NCBI GenBank assembly: GCA_016930075.1
Contig: JAFGHS010000036.1
Span: 47,659 to 111,658, forward strand
Length of the DNA stretch: 64,000 nucleotides
Origin: Deltaproteobacteria bacterium
Lineage (GTDB): Bacteria; Desulfobacterota; Syntrophia; Syntrophales; JAFGHS01
Direction: 5' to 3'
Shown: piece by piece, positions 7,986 to 18,153 of the stretch
Numbering within the stretch: position 1 is the stretch's first letter
How the letters are laid out: each line of letters begins with the position of its first letter
Program-made: the position numbers and the translations under genes
Notes under the pieces: generated by a model
What the model saw: the letters and a program-made list of their open reading frames with translations, nothing else
Database searches by the model: none
Told to the model about the DNA's origin: nothing

Positions 7986-9644
7986 TTACGTTTTCGATTT
8001 TTCTTCCGTCCTGTCGTCACTGATGATTTTCGGCGTCACAAATATCAACAGGTGCTTCTTGGTCTTTGTTATACTTTCCTGTTTGAAGAGCCAGCCCAGA
8101 ACAGGAATTTTATACAACCAGGGGACGCCGGAGACGGACTTTGCCTCGTCCGATTTCAAGACGCCGCCGATAACAATGGTTTCCCCGTCATTGACAACAA
8201 CAGTGGAATCCACTTCATTTTTTACTATGGGCACATTCCCCTTGAGTTCCGTAACCCTCGAATAATCGCCCCGGTCGTTGGTTGCCTTAATAACCATGGA
8301 TATCTTATTTTCCTGTGTAATCTTGGGCGTCACTTCCAGTTTAAGGACGGCTTCCTTAAAGCTCACGCTGGGATTGCCTGAACTGTCGTAAGTCGTATAG
8401 GGGATGTCCTCGCCCTGCTTGATGGTCGCTTTAACGTTATCCATGGTTGTTATTTTGGGAGCAGAAATGATTTGCCCCTGAGCCGATGATTCAAGGGCCG
8501 ACAGTTGGGCATCCAAAATAGCCTTCGTGCCGCCGATGAGTATTCCGATGCCGGGCGTGCCCGGCAGCGAGGACGGGAAATTCACGGCAAGGTTGCTTTG
8601 CGTCAAACCGATGTTATTGGGAAGCGTTGCCGATGCAAATCCCACGGATGGATTTGTCCCCCCCATAACGCCATAGGGCGTAGTGCCCAGGGTTGACACG
8701 TTTGCGGCCCCCCATTGAACGCCCAGTTTTCGGACAAAGTCTTCCGACGCCTCGACGATTTTTGCTTCAATATTTATCTGTCTCAGTTTGCCTTGTTCAA
8801 TCATGCTGGCCTGCTCAATCTTTTTGCGGGCGTCTTCCGCCGCCTTGAGCGCCGCCTCTTCCTTTTTAAACCTGTCCGTGGCCATGACGGTGATGATATT
8901 GCCTTCCTGTTTTTTAGACAGACCTCTGATGCTCAGTATCGTGTCAAAGGCCTTTGTCCAGGGAACGCGTTTTAAGGTAACCGTTACGTTTCCCTTCACG
9001 TCATCACCGGACACAATGTTCACGCCCCCCGTCTCCGCAAAAAGACTAAGAACGCTCTTGATGCCGGCATTCTGGAAATCAACAGTGATCTTGGGCTCCG
9101 AATCGGTGCCCAGAGCGTTCTTGGCGCCGGGCTCCGCCGCCGCTTTCTCCCCCGTCGCCGGTTGACCGGCGGGGGATGCGGCTGTCGGCGCATCTCCGCT
9201 TGTCTTTGCAGCAGCAAGATTAAAATCAAGATAAATGTTTTGCCCTTCCTGCTTGACGTTGTAAGGAACGCGCTGTTTGACGTCCGCTCTGATCACGACC
9301 CATTGTTTCCCGTCAATGGCTTCCTGGTATGGTACGACGCCTGTGATGTTCTCCATTTGACCTTCGCCGACGGCGCGTTTCAAATCATCCGGGAGCAGCA
9401 TGCCTTCCAGTTTTATCAAAACGGAATTAGCTCCCTGAGATTCGATCTTGAGAACCGGCTGCTTTGAAACCAAAATGGAGACACGCTCTTTTCCCTCCAT
9501 TTTTTCCAGGGCAATATCCCTGATATGACCAATCGTCGGGTCCTGCTGATTTGAGGCCTCAGCCCCTGTCGCTTTGTAATTTCCGGTAAGCGCCAAAGAA
9601 AAGATTATCAGCACCATCACCAGCCATTGCTTATTTGTTCTCAT
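7986..9644 (-). CDS. pilQ: type IV pilus secretin PilQ
   Basis: Outer-membrane secretin through which the type IV pilus passes. The 552-residue protein has a signal peptide (LVMVLIIFSLALTGNYKATGA), an AMIN domain at about 40-145 that binds peptidoglycan, and an Ala/Pro linker. A secretin/TonB short N-terminal domain at about 185-255 (ITVDFQNAGIKSVLSLFAETGG) and an N1-type domain (INIEAKIVEASEDFVRKLGVQWG) follow. The C-terminal secretin domain ends with NDGETIVIGGVLK, SGVPWLYKIPVLGWLFK and LLIFVTPKII. It is last in a five-gene pilMNOPQ operon and is shorter than many PilQ proteins, with a single AMIN domain. Confidence 0.95.
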   Translation of the reverse strand: MRTNKQWLVMVLIIFSLALTGNYKATGAEASNQQDPTIGHIRDIALEKMEGKERVSILVSKQPVLKIESQGANSVLIKLEGMLLPDDLKRAVGEGQMENITGVVPYQEAIDGKQWVVIRADVKQRVPYNVKQEGQNIYLDFNLAAAKTSGDAPTAASPAGQPATGEKAAAEPGAKNALGTDSEPKITVDFQNAGIKSVLSLFAETGGVNIVSGDDVKGNVTVTLKRVPWTKAFDTILSIRGLSKKQEGNIITVMATDRFKKEEAALKAAEDARKKIEQASMIEQGKLRQINIEAKIVEASEDFVRKLGVQWGAANVSTLGTTPYGVMGGTNPSVGFASATLPNNIGLTQSNLAVNFPSSLPGTPGIGILIGGTKAILDAQLSALESSAQGQIISAPKITTMDNVKATIKQGEDIPYTTYDSSGNPSVSFKEAVLKLEVTPKITQENKISMVIKATNDRGDYSRVTELKGNVPIVKNEVDSTVVVNDGETIVIGGVLKSDEAKSVSGVPWLYKIPVLGWLFKQESITKTKKHLLIFVTPKIISDDRTEEKSKT

Positions 9645-9658
9645 GGTTTTCCCTCATC

Positions 9659-10288
9659 TTAGTTGGTATGAAGCATCATTGTCACAAGATTAACTGCTGT
9701 TTTTCCGGAATCTTTCGACTTTTCTTCAACAATAATTCGATCGGCGAGGATTTCTTTTATGACGCCGTTATTTCTTCCGATATACATCCCCACGCGGACG
9801 GGATAGAACTTCCGTTGCCTGTCTTCTACAATGGCCTTTCTTTGAGCGCCTTCGCCGGCAATTCCAACAACCTTAATTGCCGTGATTTCAAGCCTCTGCA
9901 GCGGAGATATGGGAAGAGAACTCTCTTTGGCCTTCTTTGCTGCGGCTGCGGCTGCGGCAGCCGCCATAGCTTTTCTGACTGCCGGATCAAGTTCGACAAA
10001 AGGTTTGAAAGGGTCATTTTTCCCTACCCGCTCATAACGATAATCCTTTGTGCTGGGGACCTGGGATTTTACTTCTTTTGCGGCAGCCTCGGGTGATTCG
10101 ACCTCCTTCGAGACGGCTGCCTGGGATGCGATTTTTTTTGCAACGCCCAGCGGGGTTTTGCCTTCTTTTGTTATTACTGCACCGTAAATCTTAACCGTAA
10201 AAACGGGAGAAAGGGCAAGAAAAAGCGCAATACCGCCGATGAGACAACCAATTCCCGCTTTTTTCATGGCATTATTTCTTTTTTTCAT
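9659..10288 (-). CDS. pilP: type IV pilus assembly protein PilP
   Basis: Periplasmic linker between the inner-membrane PilMNO complex and the PilQ secretin. The 209-residue protein has an N-terminal hydrophobic segment, a charged linker, and the PilP signature YERVGKNDPFKPFV. A poly-alanine stretch follows (nine Ala, encoded by GC-rich triplets near 9941-9965), then the beta-domain LQRLEITAIKVVGI..KAIVEDRQRKFYPVRVGMYIG. The ATG at 10288 overlaps the end of pilO by 17 bases and has GGGG seven bases upstream; an in-frame ATG at 10267 just after the pilO stop is the alternative. No clear lipobox is present, although many PilP are lipoproteins. Confidence 0.88.
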   Translation of the reverse strand: MKKRNNAMKKAGIGCLIGGIALFLALSPVFTVKIYGAVITKEGKTPLGVAKKIASQAAVSKEVESPEAAAKEVKSQVPSTKDYRYERVGKNDPFKPFVELDPAVRKAMAAAAAAAAAKKAKESSLPISPLQRLEITAIKVVGIAGEGAQRKAIVEDRQRKFYPVRVGMYIGRNNGVIKEILADRIIVEEKSKDSGKTAVNLVTMMLHTN

Positions 10289-10934
10289 CCTTTTTCCCCA
10301 GAAACATATAAGTTTTCATCACACAGGATGTTGCAACCGTATCCCTGTCACCTTTTCCTTTGGCATTCCGGCCTCCGGCCATAGATACATTTTCAACGTT
10401 GATGATGCGGGGCAAGTTTGCCACCTTTTCAAAAAACTGGACGGTGTTATGAAAACCGCCTTTTATGGATATCCTTAAAGGCACTTCTTCGTATAATTTT
10501 TCCTCCGCGGCAGGCTTTGGAGGCGCTTTTTTACCTTTTGCCGGCGCTTTTTGCGCAACAGGCTTCGGTTTGGGCACCGCTTGGGGCTGAAAAAGGAGAA
10601 ACTCTATTCCCGTACCTTTGCCGGACACGGAAACGGATTGAAAAAGTTCCGGTATCTCGCGCTCGTTGGGGAGTTTCATCAAAACGGTTTTGAGATCTTC
10701 CTCCAACTGCTCCACTTCTTTAAGATACTGGCCCTTCTGGGACGCCAGACGCGACTTTTCGGTGATCTGCTGGTCAAGCTGAACTTTCTTTGCAGCCAGG
10801 GTTGACCTTTCATTCATGGCTTTTTGCAGAAAAACGGCATAATAGGCATAACCGAGCAAAACGAGGATGACCACCAATGCGATGGCTTTGTATTGGGGAG
10901 GCAATTGTTTGATCGTATCCAGATTGATATCCAT
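10272..10934 (-). CDS. pilO: type IV pilus assembly protein PilO
   Basis: Inner-membrane alignment protein that dimerises with PilN. The 220 residues contain one membrane helix near residues 15-35 (YKAIALVVILVLLGYAYYAVFL). A coiled coil follows at about 38-90 (AAKKVQLDQQITEKSRLASQKGQ), then the ferredoxin-like periplasmic domain with LPNEREIPELFQSVSVSGKGTGIEFLLF and VPLRISIKGGFHNTVQFFEKVANLPRI. A Lys/Pro/Ala-rich insertion lies within that domain. It is three bases downstream of pilN and overlaps pilP. Confidence 0.92.
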   Translation of the reverse strand: MDINLDTIKQLPPQYKAIALVVILVLLGYAYYAVFLQKAMNERSTLAAKKVQLDQQITEKSRLASQKGQYLKEVEQLEEDLKTVLMKLPNEREIPELFQSVSVSGKGTGIEFLLFQPQAVPKPKPVAQKAPAKGKKAPPKPAAEEKLYEEVPLRISIKGGFHNTVQFFEKVANLPRIINVENVSMAGGRNAKGKGDRDTVATSCVMKTYMFLGKKDEKKK

Positions 10935-10937
10935 GTA

Positions 10938-11486
10938 TCAGATCCCCTTCCTCAGTACGCATGAGAATGTAAATTCCTGTAATTTCATTTCGGCCAGGTT
11001 AACCTGTTTCGAAGATAAAATTTCGACGGATTCGACGAATTTTGATGTTTCGACGGTTTTCATGAAACGGCTGATCGCGATATTGTCCCTGCCGACGCCT
11101 TGAAGCTGCAAACTGTTTCCCGTCTGCGTTACTTTATCTAGCCAGATGTCTTGCGCCGGCACAAGAGACGTTATTTCATCCAGCAGACGGACTGGGTAAA
11201 GGCGGTTTTTTTCAAGGGCTGTCACGGCGCTTAATTTCAACTCCAGCAGCTTTTTATCCGCCTTCGCTTTATCAATATCGCCGATGATTTTCGTCAAAAC
11301 CGCCAACTGCGCTTCTTTCTCTTTAATATCCGATTTGAGGCTGTAAATGCTTGCCATCATGACAGCTTGAATAACGGCTACGATGAAAAGGAATATGCTT
11401 AAAGAACCGACGATGATGATGACTTGACGTGCGAGGTTCGCTTTCTTTGCTTTTTCATGGTATGGAAGAAGGTTGATTCGGATCAT
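10938..11486 (-). CDS. pilN: type IV pilus assembly protein PilN
   Basis: Bitopic inner-membrane protein of the PilMNO platform. Its N-terminus, MIRINLLPYHE, is the conserved cytoplasmic peptide that docks into PilM. A membrane helix (VIIIVGSLSIFLFIVAVIQ), a coiled coil and a ferredoxin-like periplasmic domain (LYPVRLLDEITSLVPAQDIWL) follow. The 182-residue length is typical. The start overlaps the pilM stop by four bases, indicating translational coupling. Confidence 0.93.
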   Translation of the reverse strand: MIRINLLPYHEKAKKANLARQVIIIVGSLSIFLFIVAVIQAVMMASIYSLKSDIKEKEAQLAVLTKIIGDIDKAKADKKLLELKLSAVTALEKNRLYPVRLLDEITSLVPAQDIWLDKVTQTGNSLQLQGVGRDNIAISRFMKTVETSKFVESVEILSSKQVNLAEMKLQEFTFSCVLRKGI

Positions 11487-12568
11487 TTGTCACCTATTCT
11501 TCTTAAAGCCAACCCGACCCCGACACCGACAGCAGGACCGATTTGCTCTATGATCGTTTCATCCAAATTCTTTTTATTGTAATCAATCTTCTTGAAAGGA
11601 TCGATGATCTCCGTATCAATGTTCAACCTTTGCGTAAGATCGACGGCAATCCCGGGAATTTTGGCGCCACCCCCCGACAGTAGAACTTGCTTGATATCTT
11701 CTCCGCCTGATGTGGATCGGAAGTAATCAACGGACCTTTCAATTTCCAGACAAATCACTTCCGCATAACTGAGCAGACTGTCCCTGAATTCCTTCTCCGA
11801 CATTTTATCATCGGCTGTCCCTTCCACTTTCATCCTTTCCGCCTCTTCAAAGGATACGCCGAATTTTTCCTGGATGGCCTCTGTCACGGCGTTTCCCCCC
11901 AGATTAAAATCCCTGAGAAAAATCGAAGCGCCGTTCTTTACAACATTGATATTGGTGATGCTTGCCCCGATGTTGATCAGCACCACCAGGTCATTTTCAT
12001 CGGGTTCGTAATTCTCCTCGAACATGTTTTCGATGGCGAAAGAATCGACATCCATGATGTCTACGGAAACCCCCGCATTTTCAACGGCTTCAACAAACGG
12101 TTCAATATAATCCTTTTTTACGGCGACAATGAGGATATCCATCTGGTTGGGATTGTATTCGTTAACGCCCAGTATCTGAAAATCAAAATTGACGTCGTCC
12201 ATGTTGTCAAAGGGCAAGTACTTGCTGGCCTCATCATGGATCATATCACGGACTTCATTTTCTTCCATGGTGGGAATATTGACCCTTTTGACGATGACCG
12301 ACTGGCCGGAAAGAGATGTGACGATATGCTTGGGATTCAATTTGGATTGTTTGAACAACTCCTTGATGGTTTGCGTCAGCACATCATGTTCTACAAGCAA
12401 ACCGTCAACGATAACGCCTTTCGGCAGGGAAATTTGTGAAAACTGATTGAGAAGATATCCGCTTGGTGTTTCCAATATCTCGGCTACCTTGAGCGCGCTG
12501 GAACCGATGTCAAGCCCAACCAGCTTCTTGGTGCTGCCAAACAAATCATTTATATCGATATTAAACAT
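11483..12568 (-). CDS. pilM: type IV pilus assembly ATPase-fold protein PilM
   Basis: Cytoplasmic actin-like protein that binds the N-terminus of PilN and anchors the pilus motor. The 361-residue sequence shows the FtsA/actin-fold signature VGLDIGSSALKVAEI near the N-terminus, QSVIVKRVNIPTM, VVLINIGASITNINVV (phosphate-2 region) and VLLSGGGAKIPGI (adenosine motif). It is the first gene of the pil operon. A 12-bp perfect palindrome lies about 30 bases upstream of its start. Confidence 0.94.
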   Translation of the reverse strand: MFNIDINDLFGSTKKLVGLDIGSSALKVAEILETPSGYLLNQFSQISLPKGVIVDGLLVEHDVLTQTIKELFKQSKLNPKHIVTSLSGQSVIVKRVNIPTMEENEVRDMIHDEASKYLPFDNMDDVNFDFQILGVNEYNPNQMDILIVAVKKDYIEPFVEAVENAGVSVDIMDVDSFAIENMFEENYEPDENDLVVLINIGASITNINVVKNGASIFLRDFNLGGNAVTEAIQEKFGVSFEEAERMKVEGTADDKMSEKEFRDSLLSYAEVICLEIERSVDYFRSTSGGEDIKQVLLSGGGAKIPGIAVDLTQRLNIDTEIIDPFKKIDYNKKNLDETIIEQIGPAVGVGVGLALRRIGDK

Positions 12569-12600
12569 GGGATCACCGCTTTATTAAAAATTAAATCTGA

Positions 12601-12612
12601 ATTAACGTTAAT
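12601..12612. promoter_or_regulatory. perfect palindrome upstream of pilM, possible operator
   Basis: ATTAACGTTAAT is a perfect 12-bp palindrome within the AT-rich ftsB-pilM spacer. Its place 33 bases before the pilM start would suit an operator. In AT-rich DNA it could be chance. Confidence 0.3.
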
Positions 12613-12694
12613 CAATCATTCCAAATTCAAATTTTTCTATAAAATTGATGAGAATTGCGCTGTCTGTATATTTAACATAATCTCCCATCAAATA

Positions 12695-13009
12695 TTATCT
12701 CGCGGACCGGTAGACAACATCCCCTTCTTTTACCATGCCGAGTTCGTTTCGCGCGATGGTCTCGATATATGTCGGATCACTCCTCAGAAGCATGATTTTG
12801 GATTTTAATTGCTTATTTTGGACGGCAATATCACGGTTGACTTGTTTGAGAGATGCCAGTTTTTCTTTCATCGTGTAGTTATCCACAATGCCCCTGTTGC
12901 CGAACGTAATGAGAGCCAATACAAAAAAAATTAACATAACGACGTATCTGCCCAGCTTCATTCTCAAAGACGCCTTTCTGCGATACAGGAAGGAACTTAA
13001 GCGTTTCAT
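12695..13009 (-). CDS. ftsB: septum formation initiator, FtsB/DivIC family
   Basis: Small bitopic divisome protein expected to act with FtsL and FtsQ. The 104 residues comprise a basic cytoplasmic N-terminus and one membrane helix (YVVMLIFFVLALITFG). A coiled coil at about 48-80 (MKEKLASLKQVNRDIAVQNKQLKSKI) and the family tail YIETIARNELGMVKEGDVVY follow. It lies between the COG1900 gene and the pil operon in the same orientation, with AT-rich spacers on both sides, so it may have its own transcript. Confidence 0.9.
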   Translation of the reverse strand: MKRLSSFLYRRKASLRMKLGRYVVMLIFFVLALITFGNRGIVDNYTMKEKLASLKQVNRDIAVQNKQLKSKIMLLRSDPTYIETIARNELGMVKEGDVVYRSAR

Positions 13010-13079
13010 ATAGCAAATATTGATTTATTGCAATATAAAAAATGAAATATAAAGCAAATATTCTTTTAAAAGCAGCCTT

Positions 13080-14261
13080 CTATAGATCAACGGACGGCAG
13101 ATTTTGTTGCGGTTCGCCCAGCAAGAAGGTCCCTTTCTCGATCCATTCCTTCAGGATATGGGCGATATCCCGGGCCTTGTAGTAACTGGACAGGGGCGCT
13201 GTTGTTACCTTTTTGCCGTTGAATGTAATTTCACCGCTTCGGAGATCCTGATAATTGACCTCGCCGAGACTTTTTGCCGTCCCTTTTGGAACATCCATGC
13301 TGTAATCGTAAATCTGCGTGTAAATATCTGCATCCTTTATGGCTGTGTAACGGGCGATTTCTTCGTTAAGCAGAGGAATGGGTACGCCTATCCCCACATA
13401 CAGGGAAACACCGTATCCCAGCATGCTTGCCCCGACAAGCCAATGGGCGCTCATTTCCTTTAAGTTGCCTATGGCGGCAATGGTCCCGGCCCCTTCTCTC
13501 GGCACGCCGTTTTTCCCTCTCGGCGCATCGGGGTTGTGCTGGGTGCCGTGCCAGGCGACAAAGCCCTGGGCGCCGCCCAAGAATATCCTCGTTCCGATGC
13601 CGATCGTTCGATAGAAAGGATCATTCAAGAGAGGACTTAACTGGCCGGACGTTGCATAGTTTGCATTTGCCATGCGCGGCCTCAACATGCCCATATAGGT
13701 ATAAATCGTTTTGTCGGACAAATTGACGGCGCAACTGTAGTTTTGGTAGGCATTCCGCGGATTGAACAGGATTGCGCTCCCGAGATCGTTGATGGTAATA
13801 TTTTTTTCGTGCTTTCTTGCCGGATAGCAATCGGTGCCGTAGCCTTCCATCCTTAGCCGGATGACATTGCCCGCAACAAGGTCTTCAATCACATGTCCGC
13901 CGCCGTAATTGAATTCTCCGGGATAAACACTGTTGAGCGGATCGCCTTCCGCCACTTCCGTTGCGCCAAGATAGCAGTCCACGGCGGCAATCCCTCCATA
14001 GGCAGGAACATCGTTAAGCCAGACCTTGGAGGCCCTTATCCGGGGAGCCGTGTGACCGACGTTCAAAAAAACGCCTGAGGAACACATGGGGCTGAATGTT
14101 CCTGTTGTAACGACATCAACCCTTCGCGCCGCCTCCACATCGCCGTGCCGCTCCACGATATCGATGATTTCTTCTGCCGTGACGACAACGGCTTTGCCTT
14201 CTTTGATCTTTGCATTGATCTGTGCGTATGTCTTATTGACGGCGTGTTTTTTCATATTCAT
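13080..14261 (-). CDS. COG1900/DUF39 homocysteine biosynthesis protein
   Basis: Member of the family proposed to turn aspartate semialdehyde directly into homocysteine in methanogens and many anaerobic bacteria, bypassing homoserine activation. The 393-residue protein shows the family hallmarks. These are VVTTGTFSPMCSSGVFLNVGH with a conserved cysteine (Cys60), GEFNYGGGHVIEDL, GYGTDCYPARK with a second cysteine (Cys145), and GIGTRIFLGGAQGFVAWHGTQH. There is no C-terminal CBS or ferredoxin domain, so this is the bare catalytic form. The usual NIL/ferredoxin partner gene is not adjacent. The start may be the second ATG, two codons in (MKKHAV). Confidence 0.85.
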   Translation of the reverse strand: MNMKKHAVNKTYAQINAKIKEGKAVVVTAEEIIDIVERHGDVEAARRVDVVTTGTFSPMCSSGVFLNVGHTAPRIRASKVWLNDVPAYGGIAAVDCYLGATEVAEGDPLNSVYPGEFNYGGGHVIEDLVAGNVIRLRMEGYGTDCYPARKHEKNITINDLGSAILFNPRNAYQNYSCAVNLSDKTIYTYMGMLRPRMANANYATSGQLSPLLNDPFYRTIGIGTRIFLGGAQGFVAWHGTQHNPDAPRGKNGVPREGAGTIAAIGNLKEMSAHWLVGASMLGYGVSLYVGIGVPIPLLNEEIARYTAIKDADIYTQIYDYSMDVPKGTAKSLGEVNYQDLRSGEITFNGKKVTTAPLSSYYKARDIAHILKEWIEKGTFLLGEPQQNLPSVDL

Positions 14262-14279
14262 ACCATAGATGACATTTCG

Positions 14280-14729
14280 CTATTTTGTGTGACCAAATCC
14301 TCCCGCGCCTCTTGCGGTCATATCAAGGTTGCTCCTTTCGTCCCATGTGACCTTGCACACCGGACGGACCAATATCTGGGCTATGCGGTCGCCCCTTCTT
14401 ACGATAAAAGGTTCTTTCCCATGATTGATCATGATAATGCCGATTTCGCCCCGGTAGTCCGCATCAATGGTGCCCGGCGCGTTCATCAGCGTTACGCCGT
14501 GCTTGACGGCAAGCCCGCTCCTCGGCCTGACCTCGCCTTCGTATCCTTCGGGAATCGCCATGACGATGCCTGAGGGAATCAGTCGGCGCTCCCCGGGCAA
14601 TATCACAATCTCCTCGGTCAAGGCAGCAAAAATATCCATTCCCGCTGCATGCTCGGTCATATATTTCGGAAGCGGCAGATCATCATGGCCCGCCAGCCTC
14701 TGAATTTGCACCTTTAATTCATCAGTCAT
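14280..14729 (-). CDS. dut: deoxyuridine 5'-triphosphate nucleotidohydrolase
   Basis: Hydrolyses dUTP to dUMP and pyrophosphate, keeping uracil out of DNA and feeding dTMP synthesis. The 149-residue trimeric-type dUTPase has all five motifs: AAGMDIFA (1), RPRSGLAVKHGV (2), PGTIDADYRGEIG (3, with the catalytic Asp and base-recognition residues), RGDRIAQ (4) and the glycine-rich C-terminal RGAGGFGHT (5). It lies 26 bases downstream of the M16 protease gene on the same strand. Confidence 0.96.
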   Translation of the reverse strand: MTDELKVQIQRLAGHDDLPLPKYMTEHAAGMDIFAALTEEIVILPGERRLIPSGIVMAIPEGYEGEVRPRSGLAVKHGVTLMNAPGTIDADYRGEIGIIMINHGKEPFIVRRGDRIAQILVRPVCKVTWDERSNLDMTARGAGGFGHTK

Positions 14730-14755
14730 GTGAAAAATCTTTTTCCAATGGCTCT

Positions 14756-16012
14756 TTATGCCCTCATGACATCCATGACCAAATCGTTTTCCGAAATGGG
14801 TCCCATGGCAGCAATGGATATGTGGCCGGGATTGAATATTTCCTCTGCGAGTGCCCGGATGTCGTCGGAATCGATTGCTTCTATGGCGTTGATGATTTCC
14901 TCCATGGGAATATTGCGCCCGAAGCAGAGTTCGTTTTTCGCCAGTTTGATCATCTGATTGTCCGTACTTTCCATACTCAGCAGGTAGTTGCCCTTCAGCA
15001 ATTCCTTTGCGGATAGAAGCTCCTTATCTGTTAAGGAATCCTTGCAGATACGGTGCAGTTCATCGAAAATCAGTGAAATCGTTTCATGAAGTTTATCATC
15101 CGCAACGCCCGCATAGATGGCAAACATGCCACAATCCATATATTGGGCCAGATAGGAATGGATGGAATAGGCCAGACCTCTTTGCTCACGGATGTTCTGA
15201 AACAGCCGCGAACTCATGCTTCCGCCTAGAACGGCATTAAGCACGAAGCCGGAATAACGCTTCGGACTTACTGCTGAAGGAGCAGGCGTTCCCATGACAA
15301 GATGGACCTGGCCCAAATCCTTTTCCATCACAGCGATATTGGAGGATATGTCGGGTATGGCGGGTTCATCTTGGATGGAACTGACTTCCAGCCTATCGAA
15401 TGCATTTTTTACCAGGGCCACCAGGCCATCATGATTGAGGTTGCCGGCGGCGGTCACAACAAGACCTTTCCCCCGGTACCGGGCATTGAAAAACCTGATC
15501 AGGTCCTCTTTATCAATGGCGCTGACCAGACATTTTGTTCCCAAAATAGGAAGACCGAGAGGATTTTCTTTCCAGAATACGGTCTCAAAAAAATCGTGGA
15601 CATACTCATCGGGCGTATCTTCCAGCATACTGATTTCCTGCAGGATCACCGATTTTTCTTTTGCAATTTCTGCATCTTCGAAAAGAGAATTTTTAAAAAT
15701 ATCGGCCAGGAGGTCTATTGCCAGAGCGAGATGATAATCCGGTATCTTGACATAAAAAGAGGTCAACTCTTTACCCGTGAAGGCATTCATGACGCCGCCC
15801 ACGGAATCGATAGCCGATGCGATATCGAAAGCCGAGCGTGTTTTCGTCCCCTTAAAGAGCATGTGTTCAATAAAGTGGGCAAATCCGTTGGTGCTGCCGT
15901 CTTCATAACGGGACCCGGAGCGGACCCAAACGCCGATGGATATAGATCTGACATGGCCGATCTGCTCGGAGATAACCCGAATGCCATTATCCAAAACACT
16001 CTTATTGTACAT
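14756..16012 (-). CDS. M16 family zinc peptidase (processing-protease type)
   Basis: Pitrilysin-family metallopeptidase. The inverted zinc motif HFIEH (in [14 protein letters not shown]) is near residue 50, with the downstream glutamate region following. The 418-residue length matches the YmxG/mitochondrial processing peptidase-like subfamily, which is often next to pnp and dut in bacteria as here. The C-terminal half includes the [18 protein letters not shown] segment. Its start overlaps the pnp stop by 11 bases, so it is translated from the pnp transcript. The substrate is unknown. Confidence 0.9.
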   Translation of the reverse strand: MYNKSVLDNGIRVISEQIGHVRSISIGVWVRSGSRYEDGSTNGFAHFIEHMLFKGTKTRSAFDIASAIDSVGGVMNAFTGKELTSFYVKIPDYHLALAIDLLADIFKNSLFEDAEIAKEKSVILQEISMLEDTPDEYVHDFFETVFWKENPLGLPILGTKCLVSAIDKEDLIRFFNARYRGKGLVVTAAGNLNHDGLVALVKNAFDRLEVSSIQDEPAIPDISSNIAVMEKDLGQVHLVMGTPAPSAVSPKRYSGFVLNAVLGGSMSSRLFQNIREQRGLAYSIHSYLAQYMDCGMFAIYAGVADDKLHETISLIFDELHRICKDSLTDKELLSAKELLKGNYLLSMESTDNQMIKLAKNELCFGRNIPMEEIINAIEAIDSDDIRALAEEIFNPGHISIAAMGPISENDLVMDVMRA

Positions 16013-18122
16013 CGGCGCCCAGCGCTTCCTTTCGGCTCAGGCGGATTTTCCCCTGCTTGTCGATTTCCAGGACCTTTACCATGACTTCATCGCCTTCACT
16101 CAAAACATCCGTCACTTTATTGACGCGCTCTTTTGCCAGTTGGGAGATATGAACCAGGCCTTCCGTCCCGGGAATAATCTCCACGAAGGCCCCGAAATCG
16201 ACGATCTTTTTAACGGTTCCCTTATAGATTTTGCCGATCTCCGCTTCCTCCGTCAACCACTTGACCATGGCAACGGCCCTTAAGGCGGCGTCGGCGTCGC
16301 TGGACGCAATCGTCACGGTTCCGTCGTCTTCCACATCGATCGTAACGCCCGTTTCACTGATGATCTGCCGGATATTCTTGCCGCCCGAACCGATGACGTC
16401 CCGGACCTTGTCCGGTTTTACCTTGATCGTTGTGATTCTCGGGGCATAGATGGAAATGTCTTTTCTCGGTTCGGAAATGGTCTCGCGGATCTTATCGATG
16501 ATAAAAAACCGGCCTTCCTTTGCCTGACGAAGCGCCTTTCTCAGGATATCTTCGGTGACGCCGTCTATCTTAATATCCATCTGCATGGCCGTGATGCCGG
16601 TTTTTGTGCCGCACACTTTAAAGTCCATGTCGCCGGCATGATCTTCATCACCCAGGATGTCGGAAAGAATGACCACCTGATCCTCTTCCTTCAATAAGCC
16701 CATAGCAATTCCGGCAACGCTGTCTTTGATCGGCACACCGGCGTCCATCATGCTGAGTGTGCCTCCGCAGACGGTGGCCATGGACGATGATCCGTTGGAT
16801 GATAGGATTTCTGAAACAATTCTGATCGTGTAGGGAAAAGACTCCGGGGAAGGCAGAACGGGCACCAGGGCCTTCCTTGCCAGGTTGCCGTGACCGATCT
16901 CTCGCCTTCCGGGACTTCTCAAGGGTCTCGCTTCTCCCACGCTGTAAGGGGGAAAATTGTAATGCAGCATAAAGGAACGCATCTCTTCGCCGCCGATATA
17001 ATCCAATCGCTGCTCATCCGAAGAGGTGCCGAGCGTCAGCGCGGCGAGCGCCTGGGTTTCGCCCCGGTTAAACAGGGCGGACCCATGGGCGCGGGGCAGA
17101 ATGCCGACCTCGGAACTGATCGGTCGGATATCGGTGTTGCTTCGGCCGTCGATGCGCCTTTTTTCATGCAGAATCATATCGCGGAGAATCTTCCGCTCCA
17201 ATGCCTCGAACAGGTTGGCAGCGGGCTGCGAGAGTGCGGGATCATCGGCAGAAACCTCTTTTATGGTTTTGTCCCTGACCTGACTGAGCTTAGCGTTACG
17301 TTCCTGTTTTATGGCTGTTGTATAGGCATCCTTGAGATCATTTTCTGCTATGGCGCAAATACGAGCATAGAGGTTTTCATCCATCGCCTTGGCTTCAAAG
17401 GACCGCTTTTGTTTTCCCGCCTCCCGGCGTATGCGATCCTGTAATTCAAACACCGGCCTGATACTGTCCAATCCGAAGTTGATGGCGTCAACAACCGTAT
17501 CTTCATCAACCTCTTTCGCTTCGCCTTCCAGCATGACCAGGTTGACATCATATTCATTTCCGTCCGCGTCGCGGGGAATCTTTCGACCTACCATAAAGAG
17601 GTTAAGATCGCTTTGCTCCATGATCTCATTGGACGGATTGCTGACGAAACGACCTTCCACGCGTCCGACCCGCACACCGGCGATGGGCCCTTTGAAGGGG
17701 ATATCGGATATTTCGAGGGCGGCGGATGCCGCGAGCATTGCCGTTACATCGGAGTCGTTCTCATTGTCAACGGAAAGGACCGTGGCCACAATCTGGGTTT
17801 CGCAGGTGTATCCTTTGGGAAAAAGAGGTCGTATGGAACGGTCGATGATCCTGGAGGTTAAAATTTCCCGTTCGTTCGGCCGGCCTTCCCGTTTAAAAAA
17901 ACCGCCGGGAATCTTCCCTGCCGCAAAGGTCATTTCCTGATAATCCACCGTCAAAGGAAGAAAATCAAGGCCCTCCCTGCCGGTTTTCATCGACACTGCC
18001 GTCACCAAAACAACCGTATCGCCGTACGTGGCAAGAATGGAGCCGTCAGCCTGACCGGCCATATAATCCGCCTTGAGCGAAATGGTTCTTCCCGCGAAAT
18101 CTGCACTAAAACATTTAGCCAT
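16002..18122 (-). CDS. pnp: polyribonucleotide nucleotidyltransferase (PNPase)
   Basis: Phosphorolytic 3'-to-5' exoribonuclease of mRNA turnover. The 706-residue product has two RNase PH domains (residues about 5-230 and 310-545; [67 protein letters not shown]). An alpha-helical linker, a KH domain ([18 protein letters not shown]) and a C-terminal S1 domain ([28 protein letters not shown]) complete it. Gene order rpsO-pnp is the classic one. An imperfect hairpin in the 84-base rpsO-pnp spacer could be an RNase III-type control site. Confidence 0.98.
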   Translation of the reverse strand: MAKCFSADFAGRTISLKADYMAGQADGSILATYGDTVVLVTAVSMKTGREGLDFLPLTVDYQEMTFAAGKIPGGFFKREGRPNEREILTSRIIDRSIRPLFPKGYTCETQIVATVLSVDNENDSDVTAMLAASAALEISDIPFKGPIAGVRVGRVEGRFVSNPSNEIMEQSDLNLFMVGRKIPRDADGNEYDVNLVMLEGEAKEVDEDTVVDAINFGLDSIRPVFELQDRIRREAGKQKRSFEAKAMDENLYARICAIAENDLKDAYTTAIKQERNAKLSQVRDKTIKEVSADDPALSQPAANLFEALERKILRDMILHEKRRIDGRSNTDIRPISSEVGILPRAHGSALFNRGETQALAALTLGTSSDEQRLDYIGGEEMRSFMLHYNFPPYSVGEARPLRSPGRREIGHGNLARKALVPVLPSPESFPYTIRIVSEILSSNGSSSMATVCGGTLSMMDAGVPIKDSVAGIAMGLLKEEDQVVILSDILGDEDHAGDMDFKVCGTKTGITAMQMDIKIDGVTEDILRKALRQAKEGRFFIIDKIRETISEPRKDISIYAPRITTIKVKPDKVRDVIGSGGKNIRQIISETGVTIDVEDDGTVTIASSDADAALRAVAMVKWLTEEAEIGKIYKGTVKKIVDFGAFVEIIPGTEGLVHISQLAKERVNKVTDVLSEGDEVMVKVLEIDKQGKIRLSRKEALGADVQ

Positions 18123-18153
18123 TTATTTTGTCGCCTTTCTCATTGTAATTTTT

